NCBI RefSeq assembly: GCF_002807665.1
Contig: NZ_PEAY01000009.1
Span: 1 to 61,559, forward strand
Direction: 5' to 3'
DNA from: Neoalteromonas facilis
GTDB lineage: Bacteria > Pseudomonadota > Gammaproteobacteria > Enterobacterales > Alteromonadaceae
Length of the DNA: 61,559 nucleotides
Under the pieces are notes generated by a model. The model was not told where the DNA came from, did not search any database, and saw only the letters and a list, made by a program, of their open reading frames with translations. Positions within the stretch are counted from its first letter, which is position 1. The number at the start of each line of letters is the position of its first letter. Below, piece by piece: positions 34,134 through 44,691 of this stretch. The position numbers and the translations under genes were made by a program.

Positions 34134-35033
34134 ATGAGTGACGTAAAACGACTGCGAATAGCCGTGCAGAAGTCAGGCAGATTAAGTGATGACAGCATTG
34201 CACTGCTCAAAGCTATTGGGATCAAATTACAAATCAGAGACCGATTGCTCATTGCGCATTCAACTAACCAACCGATTGATCTCTTGTTAGTGCGTGATGA
34301 TGATATTCCGGGCTTAGTTATGGACGGCATCGTAGATCTCGGATTCATCGGCCAGAACGAACTCGAAGAGAAAATGCTTGAGCGAGAAGCCGCTGGCCGC
34401 CCGCATGAATTTAAGACCTTGCGTGAGTTAGATTATGGTGGCTGCCGCCTGTCTATCGCCGTACCGAATGAAATGAATTATACCGATGTCAGCGCGCTTG
34501 AAGGTAAACGCGTCGCGACAACCTACCCTTTCTTGCTAGAACGCTTTTTCAGTCAGAATAATATTAAGGCATCTGCCGTAATGCTAACCGGATCTGTTGA
34601 AGTTGCACCGCGTGCTGGCGTAGCCGATGCGATATGTGACCTAGTTTCAACCGGAGCCACGTTGGAAGCTAACGGACTGCAAGAAAAGGATACGGTATTT
34701 GAATCTAAGGCTGTATTGATCCAAAACGCGCGTCCACTGGATGACAACAAACAAGCACTGATCAATCGGCTATTACCCCGAATAGATGGGGTGACGCAAG
34801 CTAAAGAAAGTAAATACATCATGCTGCATGCGCCGAAAGCCTATCTAGATCAGGTGAAACGATTGTTGCCCGGCGCCGAAAATCCAACGGTATTACCGCT
34901 TGCCAGCAGCGATGAAATAGTTGCTGTTCACGTTGTCAGCCCTGAAACCTTATTTTGGGAAACCATGGAAAAATTAAAAGCACTGGGATGTAGCTCTATC
35001 CTCGTGATGCCAATCGAAAAAATGATGGGATAG
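34134..35033 (+). CDS. hisG: ATP phosphoribosyltransferase (long form)
   Basis: Catalyses the first step, ATP + PRPP to phosphoribosyl-ATP. Its 299 residues are the long HisG form with a C-terminal ACT-like regulatory domain that senses histidine. [14 protein letters not shown] at the N-terminus, RDDDIPGLV, and the PRPP-loop region [31 protein letters not shown] are typical. AGAGGA precedes the ATG. First gene of an eight-gene operon. Confidence 0.96.
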   Translation: MSDVKRLRIAVQKSGRLSDDSIALLKAIGIKLQIRDRLLIAHSTNQPIDLLLVRDDDIPGLVMDGIVDLGFIGQNELEEKMLEREAAGRPHEFKTLRELDYGGCRLSIAVPNEMNYTDVSALEGKRVATTYPFLLERFFSQNNIKASAVMLTGSVEVAPRAGVADAICDLVSTGATLEANGLQEKDTVFESKAVLIQNARPLDDNKQALINRLLPRIDGVTQAKESKYIMLHAPKAYLDQVKRLLPGAENPTVLPLASSDEIVAVHVVSPETLFWETMEKLKALGCSSILVMPIEKMMG

Positions 35034-35047
35034 GTCTGGGTGCACAT

Positions 35048-36352
35048 ATGATCACGTGGAATTCATTAGATCCAGCGAGCCAAGCAAAGGCGCTGGCAAG
35101 ACCGGCACTCGCTGACAATCAAAAACTGACCGAGACGGTCCGGAATATTGTTAACGACGTCAGGCAACGTGGCGATAGTGCTATATTATCGTTGACCCAA
35201 CAATTTGACGGTGCCGCGCTGCAACAGTTACGTTTAAACCCGTCTACGATTAAAGCCGCCGCCAGCGAGCTGGATGCTGCGACTAAGCAGGCTATCCACA
35301 CAGCGTATGACAACATAACGCGGTTTCACGCTGCGCAAAAACCACAAAGTATCAGTATTGAGACCATGGCTGGTGTTCGCTGTGAACAACATACCGTCGC
35401 ATTGTCTAAAGTGGGTCTTTACATTCCCGGAGGAACCGCCCCGTTGCCTTCCACCGTACTAATGTTAGGCGTTCCGGCACAAGTGGCAGGATGCGAACAA
35501 GCAATATTATGTACCCCACCGAATTCAAACGGACAGATAGCTGCGGAAATACGGTATGCGGCCAGTTTGTGTGGCATCACTGACATTTTCCTGTGCGGTG
35601 GTGCCCAGGCGATTGCAGGCATGGCGTTTGGTACCGAAAGCATCCCTAAAGTGGATAAAATTTACGGGCCAGGTAACAGCTTTGTCACTGAGGCCAAGCA
35701 ACAAGTGAGTACGCTATCACAAGGCGCGGCAATTGATATGCCAGCCGGCCCATCAGAAGTATTGGTATTAGCTGATGAACAAGCAAACCCCGTCTTCGTT
35801 GCGGCAGATCTCCTCTCTCAAGCGGAGCACGGAAAAGACTCACAGGCTATTTTAGTCAGCAACAGTGAATCGCTGATCACGCAAGTGAAATTCGAAGTTG
35901 AAAAACAGCTGAAAGACTTAAGCCGCAATGAGATTGCTACCGCAGCCATGCAGCACAGCCGCTATATTTTGACCCAAGACTTTGAGCAAGCCATTCTGGT
36001 CAGTAACCAGTACGCGCCTGAGCATTTGATTATTCAGGCTCAACAAGCTCGCCAATGGTTACCGAAAATCCAGCATGCGGGTTCAATTTTTGTCGGAGAG
36101 TGGTCACCGGAATCAGCGGGAGATTATGCGAGCGGCACTAACCATGTATTACCTACATATGGATATTCACGTATGTACTCGAGCCTCGGTTTACTCGATT
36201 TTATGCGACGTTTTACGGTACAGGAGCTTAGCCAATCTGGCTTTCGAGCATTAGCGCCGACGTTATTGTCTTTGTCAGATTCTGAAGGATTAGACGCACA
36301 CGGAAAGGCTGTTTCACTGCGTTTACAAGCTATAGAAAAGGAGGGGTTGTGA
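35048..36352 (+). CDS. hisD: Histidinol dehydrogenase
   Basis: A 434-residue zinc enzyme that oxidises L-histidinol to L-histidine in two NAD-dependent steps. Signatures: GGTAPLPSTVLMLGVPA, KIYGPGNSFVTEAKQQV, AGPSEVLVLAD, LLSQAEHGKDSQ and YAPEHLIIQ. It starts 14 nt after hisG and overlaps hisC by 3 nt. Confidence 0.96.
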   Translation: MITWNSLDPASQAKALARPALADNQKLTETVRNIVNDVRQRGDSAILSLTQQFDGAALQQLRLNPSTIKAAASELDAATKQAIHTAYDNITRFHAAQKPQSISIETMAGVRCEQHTVALSKVGLYIPGGTAPLPSTVLMLGVPAQVAGCEQAILCTPPNSNGQIAAEIRYAASLCGITDIFLCGGAQAIAGMAFGTESIPKVDKIYGPGNSFVTEAKQQVSTLSQGAAIDMPAGPSEVLVLADEQANPVFVAADLLSQAEHGKDSQAILVSNSESLITQVKFEVEKQLKDLSRNEIATAAMQHSRYILTQDFEQAILVSNQYAPEHLIIQAQQARQWLPKIQHAGSIFVGEWSPESAGDYASGTNHVLPTYGYSRMYSSLGLLDFMRRFTVQELSQSGFRALAPTLLSLSDSEGLDAHGKAVSLRLQAIEKEGL

Positions 36353-37431
36353 GTACATTGGTTGAACGTTTAACAAACCCTAATATCGCCAAATTAAAAC
36401 CTTACGAAAGTGCGCGTAGACTCTACAGTGGCGGACAAGATTGGCTAAATGCCAATGAATCGCCATTTGCGAATCCTTATCGCGTAGATGACACCAAGCT
36501 GAACCGTTATCCAGCGTGCCAGCCCGAACAAGTCATCAAAGGTTACGCCGAGTATGCACAAATTTCGGCTGACCAAGTGTTAGTCACACGCGGGGCCGAT
36601 GAAGGGATCGAGTTGCTGATCAGAGCGTTTTGTCAGCCGGGTAGCTCCAACATTATGATTTGCCCGCCAACATACGGCATGTACGCTATCAGTGCTGAAA
36701 CCTGTGATGTAGGCATTATCAGCGTACCGCAAACACATGATTTCATGCTTGACCTTGAGACAATGTCTTCTCATGTGGGTGACGTGAATCTTGTATTTGT
36801 ATGTTCACCGAACAATCCTACCGGAAATGTAGTCCCGAAAGAGCAGATTGAAGCGGTATTAGATTGCTTCTCCGAAAGTGCCCTTGTTGTCGTCGATGAA
36901 GCCTATATTGAATTCGCCTATGGCTCCGAATGGTCATCACAACTTAACCAATATCCGCACTTGGTGATTTTGCGCACGTTGTCAAAGGCATTTGCATTGG
37001 CTGGCTTACGCTGTGGATTCACCCTAGCGTCGCCCGCTATTATTCAAACTCTGCTCAAGGTGATTGCCCCCTATCCGATCCCGGAGCCAGTGGCACAAAT
37101 TGCAGCGCAAGCATTGGCCGCTAACCCACTAGCCCGCATGCGCGAGCAGGTTGATGTTATTGCGCAAGAAAGAGCTCGATTGTTCAAGTCGCTTACACAA
37201 TTTTCCGGCGTTGAATTAGTCGGCAAACAAGACGCGAATTTTATTCTGTTTAGATTTGATCGCAAAGACGCATTAATGAGCTATCTGGTTGAAAATGGCA
37301 TGCTCATTCGCGATCAGTCTAAACAACTCAATCTATCTAATTGCCTACGAATTTCTATTGGTAGCCCACAACAAAACGAACGCCTCATTGAATTGATGCG
37401 CTCCTTTTTCACAGCAGGGGAACAAGCGTAA
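36349..37431 (+). CDS. hisC: Histidinol-phosphate aminotransferase
   Basis: A 360-residue PLP enzyme (fold type I) converting imidazole-acetol phosphate to histidinol phosphate. [28 protein letters not shown] and the PLP-lysine motif [15 protein letters not shown] are present. The GTG start is inside the hisD stop (GTGA overlap), so translation is coupled. Confidence 0.95.
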   Translation: MSTLVERLTNPNIAKLKPYESARRLYSGGQDWLNANESPFANPYRVDDTKLNRYPACQPEQVIKGYAEYAQISADQVLVTRGADEGIELLIRAFCQPGSSNIMICPPTYGMYAISAETCDVGIISVPQTHDFMLDLETMSSHVGDVNLVFVCSPNNPTGNVVPKEQIEAVLDCFSESALVVVDEAYIEFAYGSEWSSQLNQYPHLVILRTLSKAFALAGLRCGFTLASPAIIQTLLKVIAPYPIPEPVAQIAAQALAANPLARMREQVDVIAQERARLFKSLTQFSGVELVGKQDANFILFRFDRKDALMSYLVENGMLIRDQSKQLNLSNCLRISIGSPQQNERLIELMRSFFTAGEQA

Positions 37432-38498
37432 TGTCAAATGCCATATTATTTATCGACCGTGACGGCACTTTGGTTGAAGAACCGCCGATAGACAAACAAC
37501 TAGACAGCTTAGAAAAGCTGGTTTTTGAACCTTATGTGATCCCTGTGTTGCTAAAGTTGCAGCAAGCCGGCTATCGACTAGTCATGGTGAGCAATCAAGA
37601 TGGTTTGGGTACCGACAGCTTCCCACAAGCTGACTTCGATGCCCCCCACAATGCGATGATGAACGTTTTTGCAAGCCAAGGGATCACATTTGACGACGTG
37701 CTGATATGCCCTCACTTTGAGCAGGACAATTGCAGCTGCCGAAAGCCTAAGCTGGGCTTAGTTAAAGATTACTTGCAACAAGGCAAAGTCGACTTTACCC
37801 GCTCATTCGTCATTGGCGACCGGATCACCGATATTCAGCTCGCAGAGAATATGGGGATCAAAGGTATTCAATATAATCGTGACGCCTTAGGGTGGCGGAA
37901 AATTGAACAGCAGCTATTGCATTCATCTCGTGTCGCAGAAGTGGTACGCAAAACCTCTGAAACCGATATTTATGTCAAAGTAAATTTAGACTCAAACAAC
38001 AAATCATCCATCAATACGGGGATTGGCTTCTTTGACCATATGCTTGACCAAATTGCCACTCACGGCGGTTTCGAGCTGACGCTTAAGGTTGATGGCGACC
38101 TGCATATTGATGATCACCACAGTGTTGAAGATACGGCTTTGGCGCTTGGGGAAGCATTGAAGAAAGCACTAGGCGACAAACGCGGTATCGGCCGATTCGG
38201 GTTTGCCTTGCCTATGGACGAATGCCGTGCTGAGTGCATTTTGGACATCTCTAACCGCCCTCACTTGGTTTTCAACGCTAGTTTCACACGTGAATCAGTC
38301 GGTGAAATGGCAACCGAAATGGTCCAGCACTTTTTCTATTCCCTTGCGCAATCCATGGGACTAAGCCTTCACTTATCGACGACAGAAGGAAATGCTCACC
38401 ATCAAGTAGAAAGCCTGTTTAAGGTATTTGGTCGGGCATTGCGCCAGGCCATTCAAAAAAGCGGTGACGCCCTACCAAGCAGCAAAGGAGCGCTGTGA
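37431..38498 (+). CDS. hisB: Bifunctional histidinol-phosphatase / imidazoleglycerol-phosphate dehydratase
   Basis: A 355-residue fusion. The N-terminal HAD phosphatase has [13 protein letters not shown] (nucleophile Asp9) and zinc-binding [14 protein letters not shown]. The C-terminal IGPD domain has [28 protein letters not shown] and ...[13 protein letters not shown], the Mn-binding His motifs. The fused form is found in enterobacteria and many other gammaproteobacteria. The ATG overlaps the hisC stop (TAATG). Confidence 0.96.
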   Translation: MSNAILFIDRDGTLVEEPPIDKQLDSLEKLVFEPYVIPVLLKLQQAGYRLVMVSNQDGLGTDSFPQADFDAPHNAMMNVFASQGITFDDVLICPHFEQDNCSCRKPKLGLVKDYLQQGKVDFTRSFVIGDRITDIQLAENMGIKGIQYNRDALGWRKIEQQLLHSSRVAEVVRKTSETDIYVKVNLDSNNKSSINTGIGFFDHMLDQIATHGGFELTLKVDGDLHIDDHHSVEDTALALGEALKKALGDKRGIGRFGFALPMDECRAECILDISNRPHLVFNASFTRESVGEMATEMVQHFFYSLAQSMGLSLHLSTTEGNAHHQVESLFKVFGRALRQAIQKSGDALPSSKGAL

Positions 38499-39103
38499 CC
38501 ATGCAACAACGCATTGTTATCGTCAATACAGGTTGCGCCAACATATCCTCGGTCAAATTCGCATTTGACCGACTTGGCGTACACGTTACGGTAAGTGACG
38601 ACCACTCCATTATTCAAGCTGCAGATAAAGTGCTGTTACCGGGTGTCGGTAGTGCTAGTGCTGCTATGGCGAGTATTCAGTCTAAGCAATTAACCGAACC
38701 TTTACGCGCACTGACTCAGCCAGTACTGGGTGTGTGTCTGGGTATGCAATTGATGGTAAGTAGCTCAGAGGAAAGTCGAGAAGGCCGTACGGCGTGTTTA
38801 GATTTAATACCCGGCGAGGTTAAACGTATGCAGGTGGGCGAAAAACGCTTGCCGCATATGGGATGGAATTCGGTCACGCCAACGCATCAGCAAGACCTAT
38901 TCAAGCATATCCCCAGCGGTAGTTTCTTTTATTTCGTACACAGTTACTGCGTGGAACCCTTTGCCCATACCCTGGCAACATGCGAATACGGCCAAACATT
39001 TTCTGCTGCGATCCAGAAAGACAACTTTTTCGGCGTGCAATTTCACCCAGAGCGTTCAGGTGATGCAGGCGCGCAGTTACTCAAGAATTTTGTGAGTTTA
39101 TAA
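38495..39103 (+). CDS. hisH: Imidazole glycerol phosphate synthase, glutaminase subunit
   Basis: A 202-residue class I glutamine amidotransferase supplying ammonia to HisF. The nucleophile elbow is GVCLGMQLM, and the catalytic His/Glu are in FHPERSGD. The GTG start at 38495 overlaps hisB and has AGGAG at 5 nt; an ATG at 38501 is a weaker alternative. Confidence 0.95.
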   Translation: MTMQQRIVIVNTGCANISSVKFAFDRLGVHVTVSDDHSIIQAADKVLLPGVGSASAAMASIQSKQLTEPLRALTQPVLGVCLGMQLMVSSSEESREGRTACLDLIPGEVKRMQVGEKRLPHMGWNSVTPTHQQDLFKHIPSGSFFYFVHSYCVEPFAHTLATCEYGQTFSAAIQKDNFFGVQFHPERSGDAGAQLLKNFVSL

Positions 39104-39840
39104 TGATAATACCCGCCATAGACTTAATTGACGGTAAAGTGGTTAGACTTTACCAAGGTGACTACCAACAGAAAACCGATTACGCTTTCGATCCCGTTGA
39201 CGTTGTGCATGACTATGCTGATCAGGGTGCAAAGTGGCTACATATCGTTGATTTAACCGGTGCGAAAGACACCAGCAAACGTCAACTACAATTGATCAAA
39301 CGTATGGTCGACACGCAGCGCATGCAATTTCAAGCAGGTGGCGGCATACGCTCTGAAGCCGATGTTGAGCAGTTGCTTTCAATAGGAGTTTCGCGCGTTG
39401 TGATTGGTTCTTTAGCGGTCAAAGAGCCCGATTTAATGCGTGAATGGTTACAACGTTATGGTGGCGAACGTATTGTACTCGCCCTCGACATCAACATTGA
39501 TAATAGCGGTAATAAACTGATTGCTACGCATGGATGGCAAGAAAACAGCGGTGTGGCGTTGGATGAGCTGCTCAATCAACTATTGGATGCGGGCGCAAAA
39601 CACGTCTTATGTACCGATATCAGTCGAGACGGTACCTTGCAAGGTGCCAACCACCAGCTTTACAGCGAAATGAGCGCGCAGTTCCCTACCGTTCAGTGGC
39701 AAGCCTCGGGTGGCATCGGCTCATTAAGCGACATCGAAATACTCAAACCAACGGGCGTAAGTGGCGTTATTTTAGGCCGGGCTCTACTGGAAGGTAAGTT
39801 TACAGTTGAGGAGGCGATCCAATGCTGGCAAGGCGAATAA
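39103..39840 (+). CDS. hisA: ProFAR isomerase
   Basis: A 245-residue (beta-alpha)8 barrel. The N-terminal [18 protein letters not shown] holds the catalytic Asp8-type residue, and the second catalytic Asp lies in [14 protein letters not shown]; phosphate loops GGGIRS and SGGIGS are seen. The start overlaps the hisH stop and the end overlaps hisF by 19 nt. Confidence 0.95.
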   Translation: MIIPAIDLIDGKVVRLYQGDYQQKTDYAFDPVDVVHDYADQGAKWLHIVDLTGAKDTSKRQLQLIKRMVDTQRMQFQAGGGIRSEADVEQLLSIGVSRVVIGSLAVKEPDLMREWLQRYGGERIVLALDINIDNSGNKLIATHGWQENSGVALDELLNQLLDAGAKHVLCTDISRDGTLQGANHQLYSEMSAQFPTVQWQASGGIGSLSDIEILKPTGVSGVILGRALLEGKFTVEEAIQCWQGE

Positions 39841-40613
39841 TCCCCTGTTTAGACGTCAAAGACGGTTTGGTTGTTAAAGGCGTCCAGTTCCGCAATCATG
39901 AAATCATCGGTGATATTGTGCCGCTTGCGCAACGTTATGCAGAAGAAGGCGCAGACGAGCTGGTTTTCTATGACATTACCGCCTCCAGTGACCAGCGCGT
40001 GGTAGACAAAAGTTGGGTCAGTCGTATTGCTGAGGTCATAGACATTCCGTTTTGTGTTGCTGGTGGCATAAAGTCAATTGAAGATGCTGGTCGTATCTTA
40101 GAAATGGGGGCTGATAAAATTTCGATTAACTCCCCGGCTTTAAGTAACCCTGATTTAATTAATCAACTACACGATATCTTTGGCCAACAATGTGTGGTGA
40201 TCGGCATTGACAGCTTTTTTAATCAAGAAAACGGCCTATACGAAGTCTACAAGTTCACGGGTGACGAATCGCGCACACAGCAGACTCACTGGCAAACGAT
40301 CGATTGGATCAAGGAAGTACAATCCCGCGGTGCAGGCGAAATTGTGCTTAACTGTATGAACCAAGACGGCGTACGCAAAGGCTACGACATTGCTCAATTG
40401 AAAGCGGTGCGAGAAGCTTGTTCAGTCCCCTTGATAGCGTCGGGAGGCGCTGGTGAGATGCAGCACTTTGTCGATGCGTTTCTAGATGCAGATGTTGACG
40501 GTGCGTTGGCCGCCTCTGTTTTTCATAAGTCGATTATTGACATCAGTGAGTTAAAAGCCTTTCTGCGTGAGCAAGGTGTAACAATCCGACCAGACTTTCA
40601 ACCCCAAGGATAA
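39822..40613 (+). CDS. hisF: Imidazole glycerol phosphate synthase, cyclase subunit
   Basis: A 263-residue barrel paralogous to His[21 protein letters not shown] holds the first catalytic Asp, [14 protein letters not shown] the second; GGIKS and SGGAG bind phosphates. GAGGAGG inside the hisA end precedes the ATG. With HisH it makes IGP and AICAR. Confidence 0.96.
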   Translation: MLARRIIPCLDVKDGLVVKGVQFRNHEIIGDIVPLAQRYAEEGADELVFYDITASSDQRVVDKSWVSRIAEVIDIPFCVAGGIKSIEDAGRILEMGADKISINSPALSNPDLINQLHDIFGQQCVVIGIDSFFNQENGLYEVYKFTGDESRTQQTHWQTIDWIKEVQSRGAGEIVLNCMNQDGVRKGYDIAQLKAVREACSVPLIASGGAGEMQHFVDAFLDADVDGALAASVFHKSIIDISELKAFLREQGVTIRPDFQPQG

Positions 40614-40622
40614 AGGTGCGAG

Positions 40623-41246
40623 ATGAAAATAACCTCAACAAATAGCGAGAGTATCGCATGGGACAAAATGGATGGTTTAGTACCCGCCATAGTGCAAGAC
40701 CGCACCAGTGGAAAAGTATTAATGCAAGGCTACATGAACCAAGATGCATTGGCGAAAACCTTTGAATCAGGATTAGTAACCTTTTTTAGCCGCTCCAAAC
40801 AACGTTTATGGACGAAGGGAGAAAGCTCTAACAATACGCTGGGCTTGGTAGAGGTGCACGCCGATTGTGACAATGACTCCTTGCTCATATTGGCGGATCC
40901 CGCCGGACCCACTTGTCACAAAGGCACTGAAAGTTGTTGGGATAGTTGCCGCGCACCTGATGCCACTTTCTTAGCCGATCTTGAACGTGTGATTGCCTCA
41001 CGCAAAGGTGCCGATCCGGGGTCGAGCTATACCGCATCCCTGTACAGTAAAGGTATCAAGCGCATTGCGCAAAAAGTGGGAGAAGAAGGCGTTGAAACCG
41101 CACTCGCAGCTACAGTTCACGATTTACATGAATTAAAAAACGAATCTGCTGATTTGTTGTATCACTTGCTGGTATTATTACAGGCATCAGAACTTAGCCT
41201 ATCTGACGTCATTGCAGTATTGCGTGAGCGTCACAAGTCTCGGTAA
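40623..41246 (+). CDS. hisIE: Bifunctional phosphoribosyl-AMP cyclohydrolase / phosphoribosyl-ATP pyrophosphatase
   Basis: A 207-residue fusion. The HisI part has [16 protein letters not shown], the zinc/metal residues in DCDNDSLL and CHKGTESC. The HisE part has [16 protein letters not shown] and [17 protein letters not shown]. It catalyses steps 2 and 3 of histidine synthesis. Last gene of the operon. Confidence 0.96.
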   Translation: MKITSTNSESIAWDKMDGLVPAIVQDRTSGKVLMQGYMNQDALAKTFESGLVTFFSRSKQRLWTKGESSNNTLGLVEVHADCDNDSLLILADPAGPTCHKGTESCWDSCRAPDATFLADLERVIASRKGADPGSSYTASLYSKGIKRIAQKVGEEGVETALAATVHDLHELKNESADLLYHLLVLLQASELSLSDVIAVLRERHKSR

Positions 41247-41258
41247 TAATTCACGTAC

Positions 41259-41873
41259 ATGACAATTCACTATATTCCACTAACGCCAGCGCACTTCTCC
41301 GCTGTAATAGCATTAGGCAATGAAGTACAAGGCGATAATTATCTCGATCCGGTGTCACTTCGCGCAATCTATGACAAGAGTTGGCACAACGATATAAATG
41401 CCAGCTTGGTTGCCGTTGCCTCGCGAGATCAGATCACCAACAATGAGTATGATCCTGAATGCATGGTAGAAGAGGGTCTGCTGGTTGGATTTCGACTCAC
41501 ATTCGCGGCCGACCAATGGGTCCCTGATGAATGGTGCTCTCCGGCACTTTGGCCGCTACCCACGGAAAAAGTGTGTTACTTCAAATGTAATACCGTGGAT
41601 AGTCACTACCGTGGCCTTGGCATTGGCGCTACATTGCTTAAAAAATCCATTGAAAAAGCACAAGAACAAGGTGCTGAAGCTGGTATAGCGCATATATGGC
41701 TGGCCAGTCCCAACAACTCAGCGTTTGGCTACTTCAGCGCCTGTGGCGGGAAGTTAGTCAAAGAGCACCCTAACCGTTGGCAGCGGCTGGCACTTGAAGA
41801 CGGATACGTATGCCCGGTATGCACTGAACTGTGTACCTGCACAGCCGCCGAAATGATTTTACCGTTTAGCTGA
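41259..41873 (+). CDS. GNAT-family N-acetyltransferase with C-terminal Cys cluster
   Basis: A 204-residue protein with the acetyl-CoA-binding motif YRGLGIGATLLKKSIEKAQ and the following IWLASPNNSAFGYFSACGGK. The C-terminus has CPVCTELCTC, a possible zinc-binding tail not usual in GNATs. It lies 12 nt after hisIE and 8 nt before the FAD oxidase gene, so may be read from the his operon or with the oxidase; no strong ribosome site is visible. Confidence 0.82.
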   Translation: MTIHYIPLTPAHFSAVIALGNEVQGDNYLDPVSLRAIYDKSWHNDINASLVAVASRDQITNNEYDPECMVEEGLLVGFRLTFAADQWVPDEWCSPALWPLPTEKVCYFKCNTVDSHYRGLGIGATLLKKSIEKAQEQGAEAGIAHIWLASPNNSAFGYFSACGGKLVKEHPNRWQRLALEDGYVCPVCTELCTCTAAEMILPFS

Positions 41874-41880
41874 TACAACA

Positions 41881-43203
41881 ATGTACGATCCGTTAGTTAA
41901 TAGTCTTCCTCCAAGTGAATATGTAAAACCGGATAGCTTTTGGGCTGATGGCTTCGAGCCCAGCCATTTTCCGCAACTGGAAGGCAACGTAGACACAGAC
42001 GTCGCAATCATTGGTGGCGGATACACCGGCTTATCGGCTGCCTACCATTTAGCCAATCAATACGGTGTTAAATGCTGCATTGTAGAGGCTAATCAACCCG
42101 GATGGGGATGCAGTGGGCGAAATGGTGGATTTGTGTTACCCGGCTCTGGGCGACTCGGCGTAGAGCAATTGCGCAAGCGTTTTGGCCAGGCTATGAGCCA
42201 AACGTTATATGCCGAGTACTTGTCATCCATTGATAGCGTGGATCAACTCATCGAAGCAGGGATTGAATGTGACAAAGTACAAGGCGGTTACTTAAAAGTC
42301 GCGCATAGCGAAGGTGCGATGCAACAGCTACAAGCTCTTGCAGGCATGCTCTCTCAGCAATATAACAATGATATTGAGGTCGTCAATGCCGATGAGGTGC
42401 GCGAGCAATATCTTGCCGGCACATCCTCTCATGGTGGTATTTACTTTCCCAGCGCATTTGCAATCAACCCGTGGCGTTTATGCAAGGGCTTGGCGGGATT
42501 AGCCGAGAAAGCTGGCGCCAATATTTATGGGCATAGCCCGGTAAACAATGTGATCTCTGAGGCAAAACAACACCGACTGATTACGGCTAAGGGAGAGGTA
42601 AGGGCAAAGCATCTGATTGTGGCGAGCAATGCATATGGTCAACGGAAACTCATTCCTCAGCTTAAAGACCGTTTATTTCCAGTTCTGTCTTCCATCTTGG
42701 TAACCCCTCCGTTAACGGACGCACAAATTGCTGCTATTGGCATGAGCAAAGGGTTAATGGTGATGGATACGCGCCCAATGAAATACTATTACCGTTTACT
42801 ACCCGACAATCGGTTACTGTTTGGCGGAAGAGGTGCGGTTTATGGAAAGGACGCTAACGAACAGGTCTACAAGGAAGGACTACTAAAAGGCCTACAAGAC
42901 ACTTTCCCAGCCCTTCGCGATGTCAGCATAGATAAATTTTGGAGTGGCTGGGTCGACATCTCGTTTGATGACTTTCCGCGCATATATCACCAGCAACAAT
43001 CCCGTATATTGTATAGTGCAGGTTATTGTGGTTCTGGGCTAGCCTTCTCAATACATGCGGGTAAACGATTGACTCAATTATTGATGGCACCTGAAACACT
43101 TTCATCATTGCCTTTTTGGCAAACGCCACTAAAACGCTTCCCTTTTGCCTTTGCGAGACGCCCTGCACTGCAGTTTTATTACTGGTGGCAACAGCACAAG
43201 TAA
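41881..43203 (+). CDS. FAD-dependent oxidoreductase (PuuB/DAO type)
   Basis: A 440-residue D-amino-acid-oxidase-fold flavoprotein. The FAD motif VAIIGGGYTGLSAAYHLA is near residue 42, followed by GWGCSGRNGGFVLPG, typical of gamma-glutamylputrescine oxidase-like enzymes, and a C-terminal SAGYCGSGLAFSIHAGKRL. A role in polyamine or amine oxidation is likely but the substrate is not shown by sequence. It follows the GNAT gene closely. Confidence 0.88.
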   Translation: MYDPLVNSLPPSEYVKPDSFWADGFEPSHFPQLEGNVDTDVAIIGGGYTGLSAAYHLANQYGVKCCIVEANQPGWGCSGRNGGFVLPGSGRLGVEQLRKRFGQAMSQTLYAEYLSSIDSVDQLIEAGIECDKVQGGYLKVAHSEGAMQQLQALAGMLSQQYNNDIEVVNADEVREQYLAGTSSHGGIYFPSAFAINPWRLCKGLAGLAEKAGANIYGHSPVNNVISEAKQHRLITAKGEVRAKHLIVASNAYGQRKLIPQLKDRLFPVLSSILVTPPLTDAQIAAIGMSKGLMVMDTRPMKYYYRLLPDNRLLFGGRGAVYGKDANEQVYKEGLLKGLQDTFPALRDVSIDKFWSGWVDISFDDFPRIYHQQQSRILYSAGYCGSGLAFSIHAGKRLTQLLMAPETLSSLPFWQTPLKRFPFAFARRPALQFYYWWQQHK

Positions 43204-43377
43204 TGACCTTCATTACACCCAACCTAAACCGCTCTTAACCAATATAATGTTGACTCGAGCACGGGGTTGACCTGCAAACTACAAACCTCTTTGCATGAAA
43301 CATGTGTTTACACAATTGCTCTGATTTTCATTGAGTTTCTCTCTACACTAACGGGGTTAGATGATGGGGAATGCTCG

Positions 43378-44013
43378 ATGTCTGGATTAAAAACACTGGT
43401 AAGGCAAAACTATGGCTTTGCACTATTTTTAGTATTACTGTTTGCGTGCAGAAGTAGTATCGCTGACTGGTATCATGTACCGAGCGGATCGATGCTCCCC
43501 ACAATCATTGAAGGTGACAGAATATTTGTCGAGAAAATGGCGTACAGACTCGATGTCCCTTTTTCAGATATTCCAATCATGCAATTTGGTACACCTCAAC
43601 GCGGTGATATAGTTACGTTTGAATCCTCTGCCGCTAATGAGCGCTTGATTAAACGTATTATCGGTTTACCGGGTGATAAAGTGGCCATGTTAAACAATCA
43701 ACTTTTTATTAACGGCCAACTACAACCTCAAGAAGGGCAAGGCACCGATCGCTTGGAACATTTATTTCAGCGAGAACATGCATTGAGAGTAACCGACTCG
43801 CCAAGCGAATTATCAAGCTTTCCTGTCGTTACCGTACCCGAAGGCCAATACCTCGTACTCGGCGATAATCGCAACCACAGTGCTGACTCTCGCGTGTATG
43901 GTTTCATTCCCCTTGAGGAAATCAGTGGGCGTGCCGTTTTGGTGATCACCTCATTGGATTTAGACAACTACTACCTGCCCCGAGCTGACCGTTGGTTTGC
44001 ATCTTTGATGTAA
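43378..44013 (+). CDS. lepB: Signal peptidase I
   Basis: About 211 residues. The catalytic Ser is in VPSGSMLPTI and the general-base Lys in RLIKRIIGLPGD; box D (GDNRNHSADSRVYGFI) is intact. It has one N-terminal membrane helix (FALFLVLLFACRSSI), whereas the main E. coli LepB has two and is ~324 residues; the short form and lack of lepA/rnc neighbours suggest a second, accessory signal peptidase. Start at 43378 chosen because of GGGGA 8 nt upstream; the longer frame from 43267 lacks support. Confidence 0.88.
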   Translation: MSGLKTLVRQNYGFALFLVLLFACRSSIADWYHVPSGSMLPTIIEGDRIFVEKMAYRLDVPFSDIPIMQFGTPQRGDIVTFESSAANERLIKRIIGLPGDKVAMLNNQLFINGQLQPQEGQGTDRLEHLFQREHALRVTDSPSELSSFPVVTVPEGQYLVLGDNRNHSADSRVYGFIPLEEISGRAVLVITSLDLDNYYLPRADRWFASLM

Positions 44014-44081
44014 GATTCAACGAGTATGATCACGTACAATGCTGAGGTTGATTGAGCGAATAACAAATCAGCCCGAGCTAC

Positions 44082-44119
44082 GTCAATTACGCTAGCGTGA
44101 ATTTACTGGCGTAATTGAC
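44082..44119. terminator. Perfect 11-bp inverted repeat downstream of the signal peptidase gene
   Basis: GTCAATTACGC and GCGTAATTGAC are separated by 16 nt. No T-tract follows, so it may be a regulator site, a small-element relic or a weak terminator. Confidence 0.45.
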
Positions 44120-44157
44120 CATCTTAAATATTCGGCATGTTCAATTAAGAAATGATA

Positions 44158-44412
44158 TTACGCCGCCTGAGAAGCAGTGCGGCTCACAGTCGCACGAACG
44201 GCATGTAGCATGAGTTGCTGTCGCTTATCCAAAAGCTGTTCTTGGTCAGCTCTTGAGCGCGCCCAGTTAAATTTTTCAGTTAAACGATTGAAGTCGCTGA
44301 CTATCGAGTCACCAAACTCAGCACCTCGATATTGTTTCCCTAATGCTTCGGCGCTAACCAAGCGTTGTTTAGGTAGTAATTTATAGCCCGCAAAGTAACG
44401 TTGATAGTTCAT
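44158..44412 (-). CDS. Small basic hypothetical protein
   Basis: An 84-residue helical protein (YFAGYKLLPKQRLVSAEALGKQYRG, then LTEKFNWARSRADQEQLLDKRQQL). No known domain or membrane segment. GAGAGGG upstream of the ATG supports translation. It is divergent from the ibpA-like gene. Confidence 0.55.
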   Translation of the reverse strand: MNYQRYFAGYKLLPKQRLVSAEALGKQYRGAEFGDSIVSDFNRLTEKFNWARSRADQEQLLDKRQQLMLHAVRATVSRTASQAA

Positions 44413-44566
44413 GATATACCCTCTCTCTCACAAAGATATATCGCCAAATACTGAAAAAACTTAATGACTTTCTATTCAATACTGGTCCACCGGATCTCTA
44501 ACTCCCAATTCAACAGAGATTAAAATTCATTAATTTCAATGGGTTGAATTTTTTTTGAAAAATAAC

Positions 44567-44596
44567 CTTGAAATAATATGGATGGAACATACATCT
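44567..44596 (+). promoter_or_regulatory. Sigma-32-like heat-shock promoter of the ibpA-like gene
   Basis: CTTGAAA (44567-44573) matches the sigma-32 -35 box exactly; 15 nt later ATACATCT matches the CATnT part of CCCCATnT. It lies about 90-120 bp upstream of the ATG, leaving a leader for the thermometer. Confidence 0.6.
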
Positions 44597-44660
44597 TAAT
44601 TGTCGATGCTCAAGAGAGGTCGATACAACCGCCGCCGATTACCGGGGCACATTTTTTAAA

Positions 44661-44691
44661 CATATTGCTTTATTTTAAGGATATGAACATG
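44661..44691 (+). promoter_or_regulatory. ROSE-type RNA thermometer of the ibpA-like gene
   Basis: CATAT-T-G-CTT (44661-44670) can fold back on AAG-G-ATATG (44677-44685), pairing over the AAGG ribosome site, with a bulged G between U and CUU. This is the hallmark UUGCU-type 3' hairpin of ROSE elements found before small heat-shock genes. Melting on warming would free the ribosome site. Confidence 0.7.
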
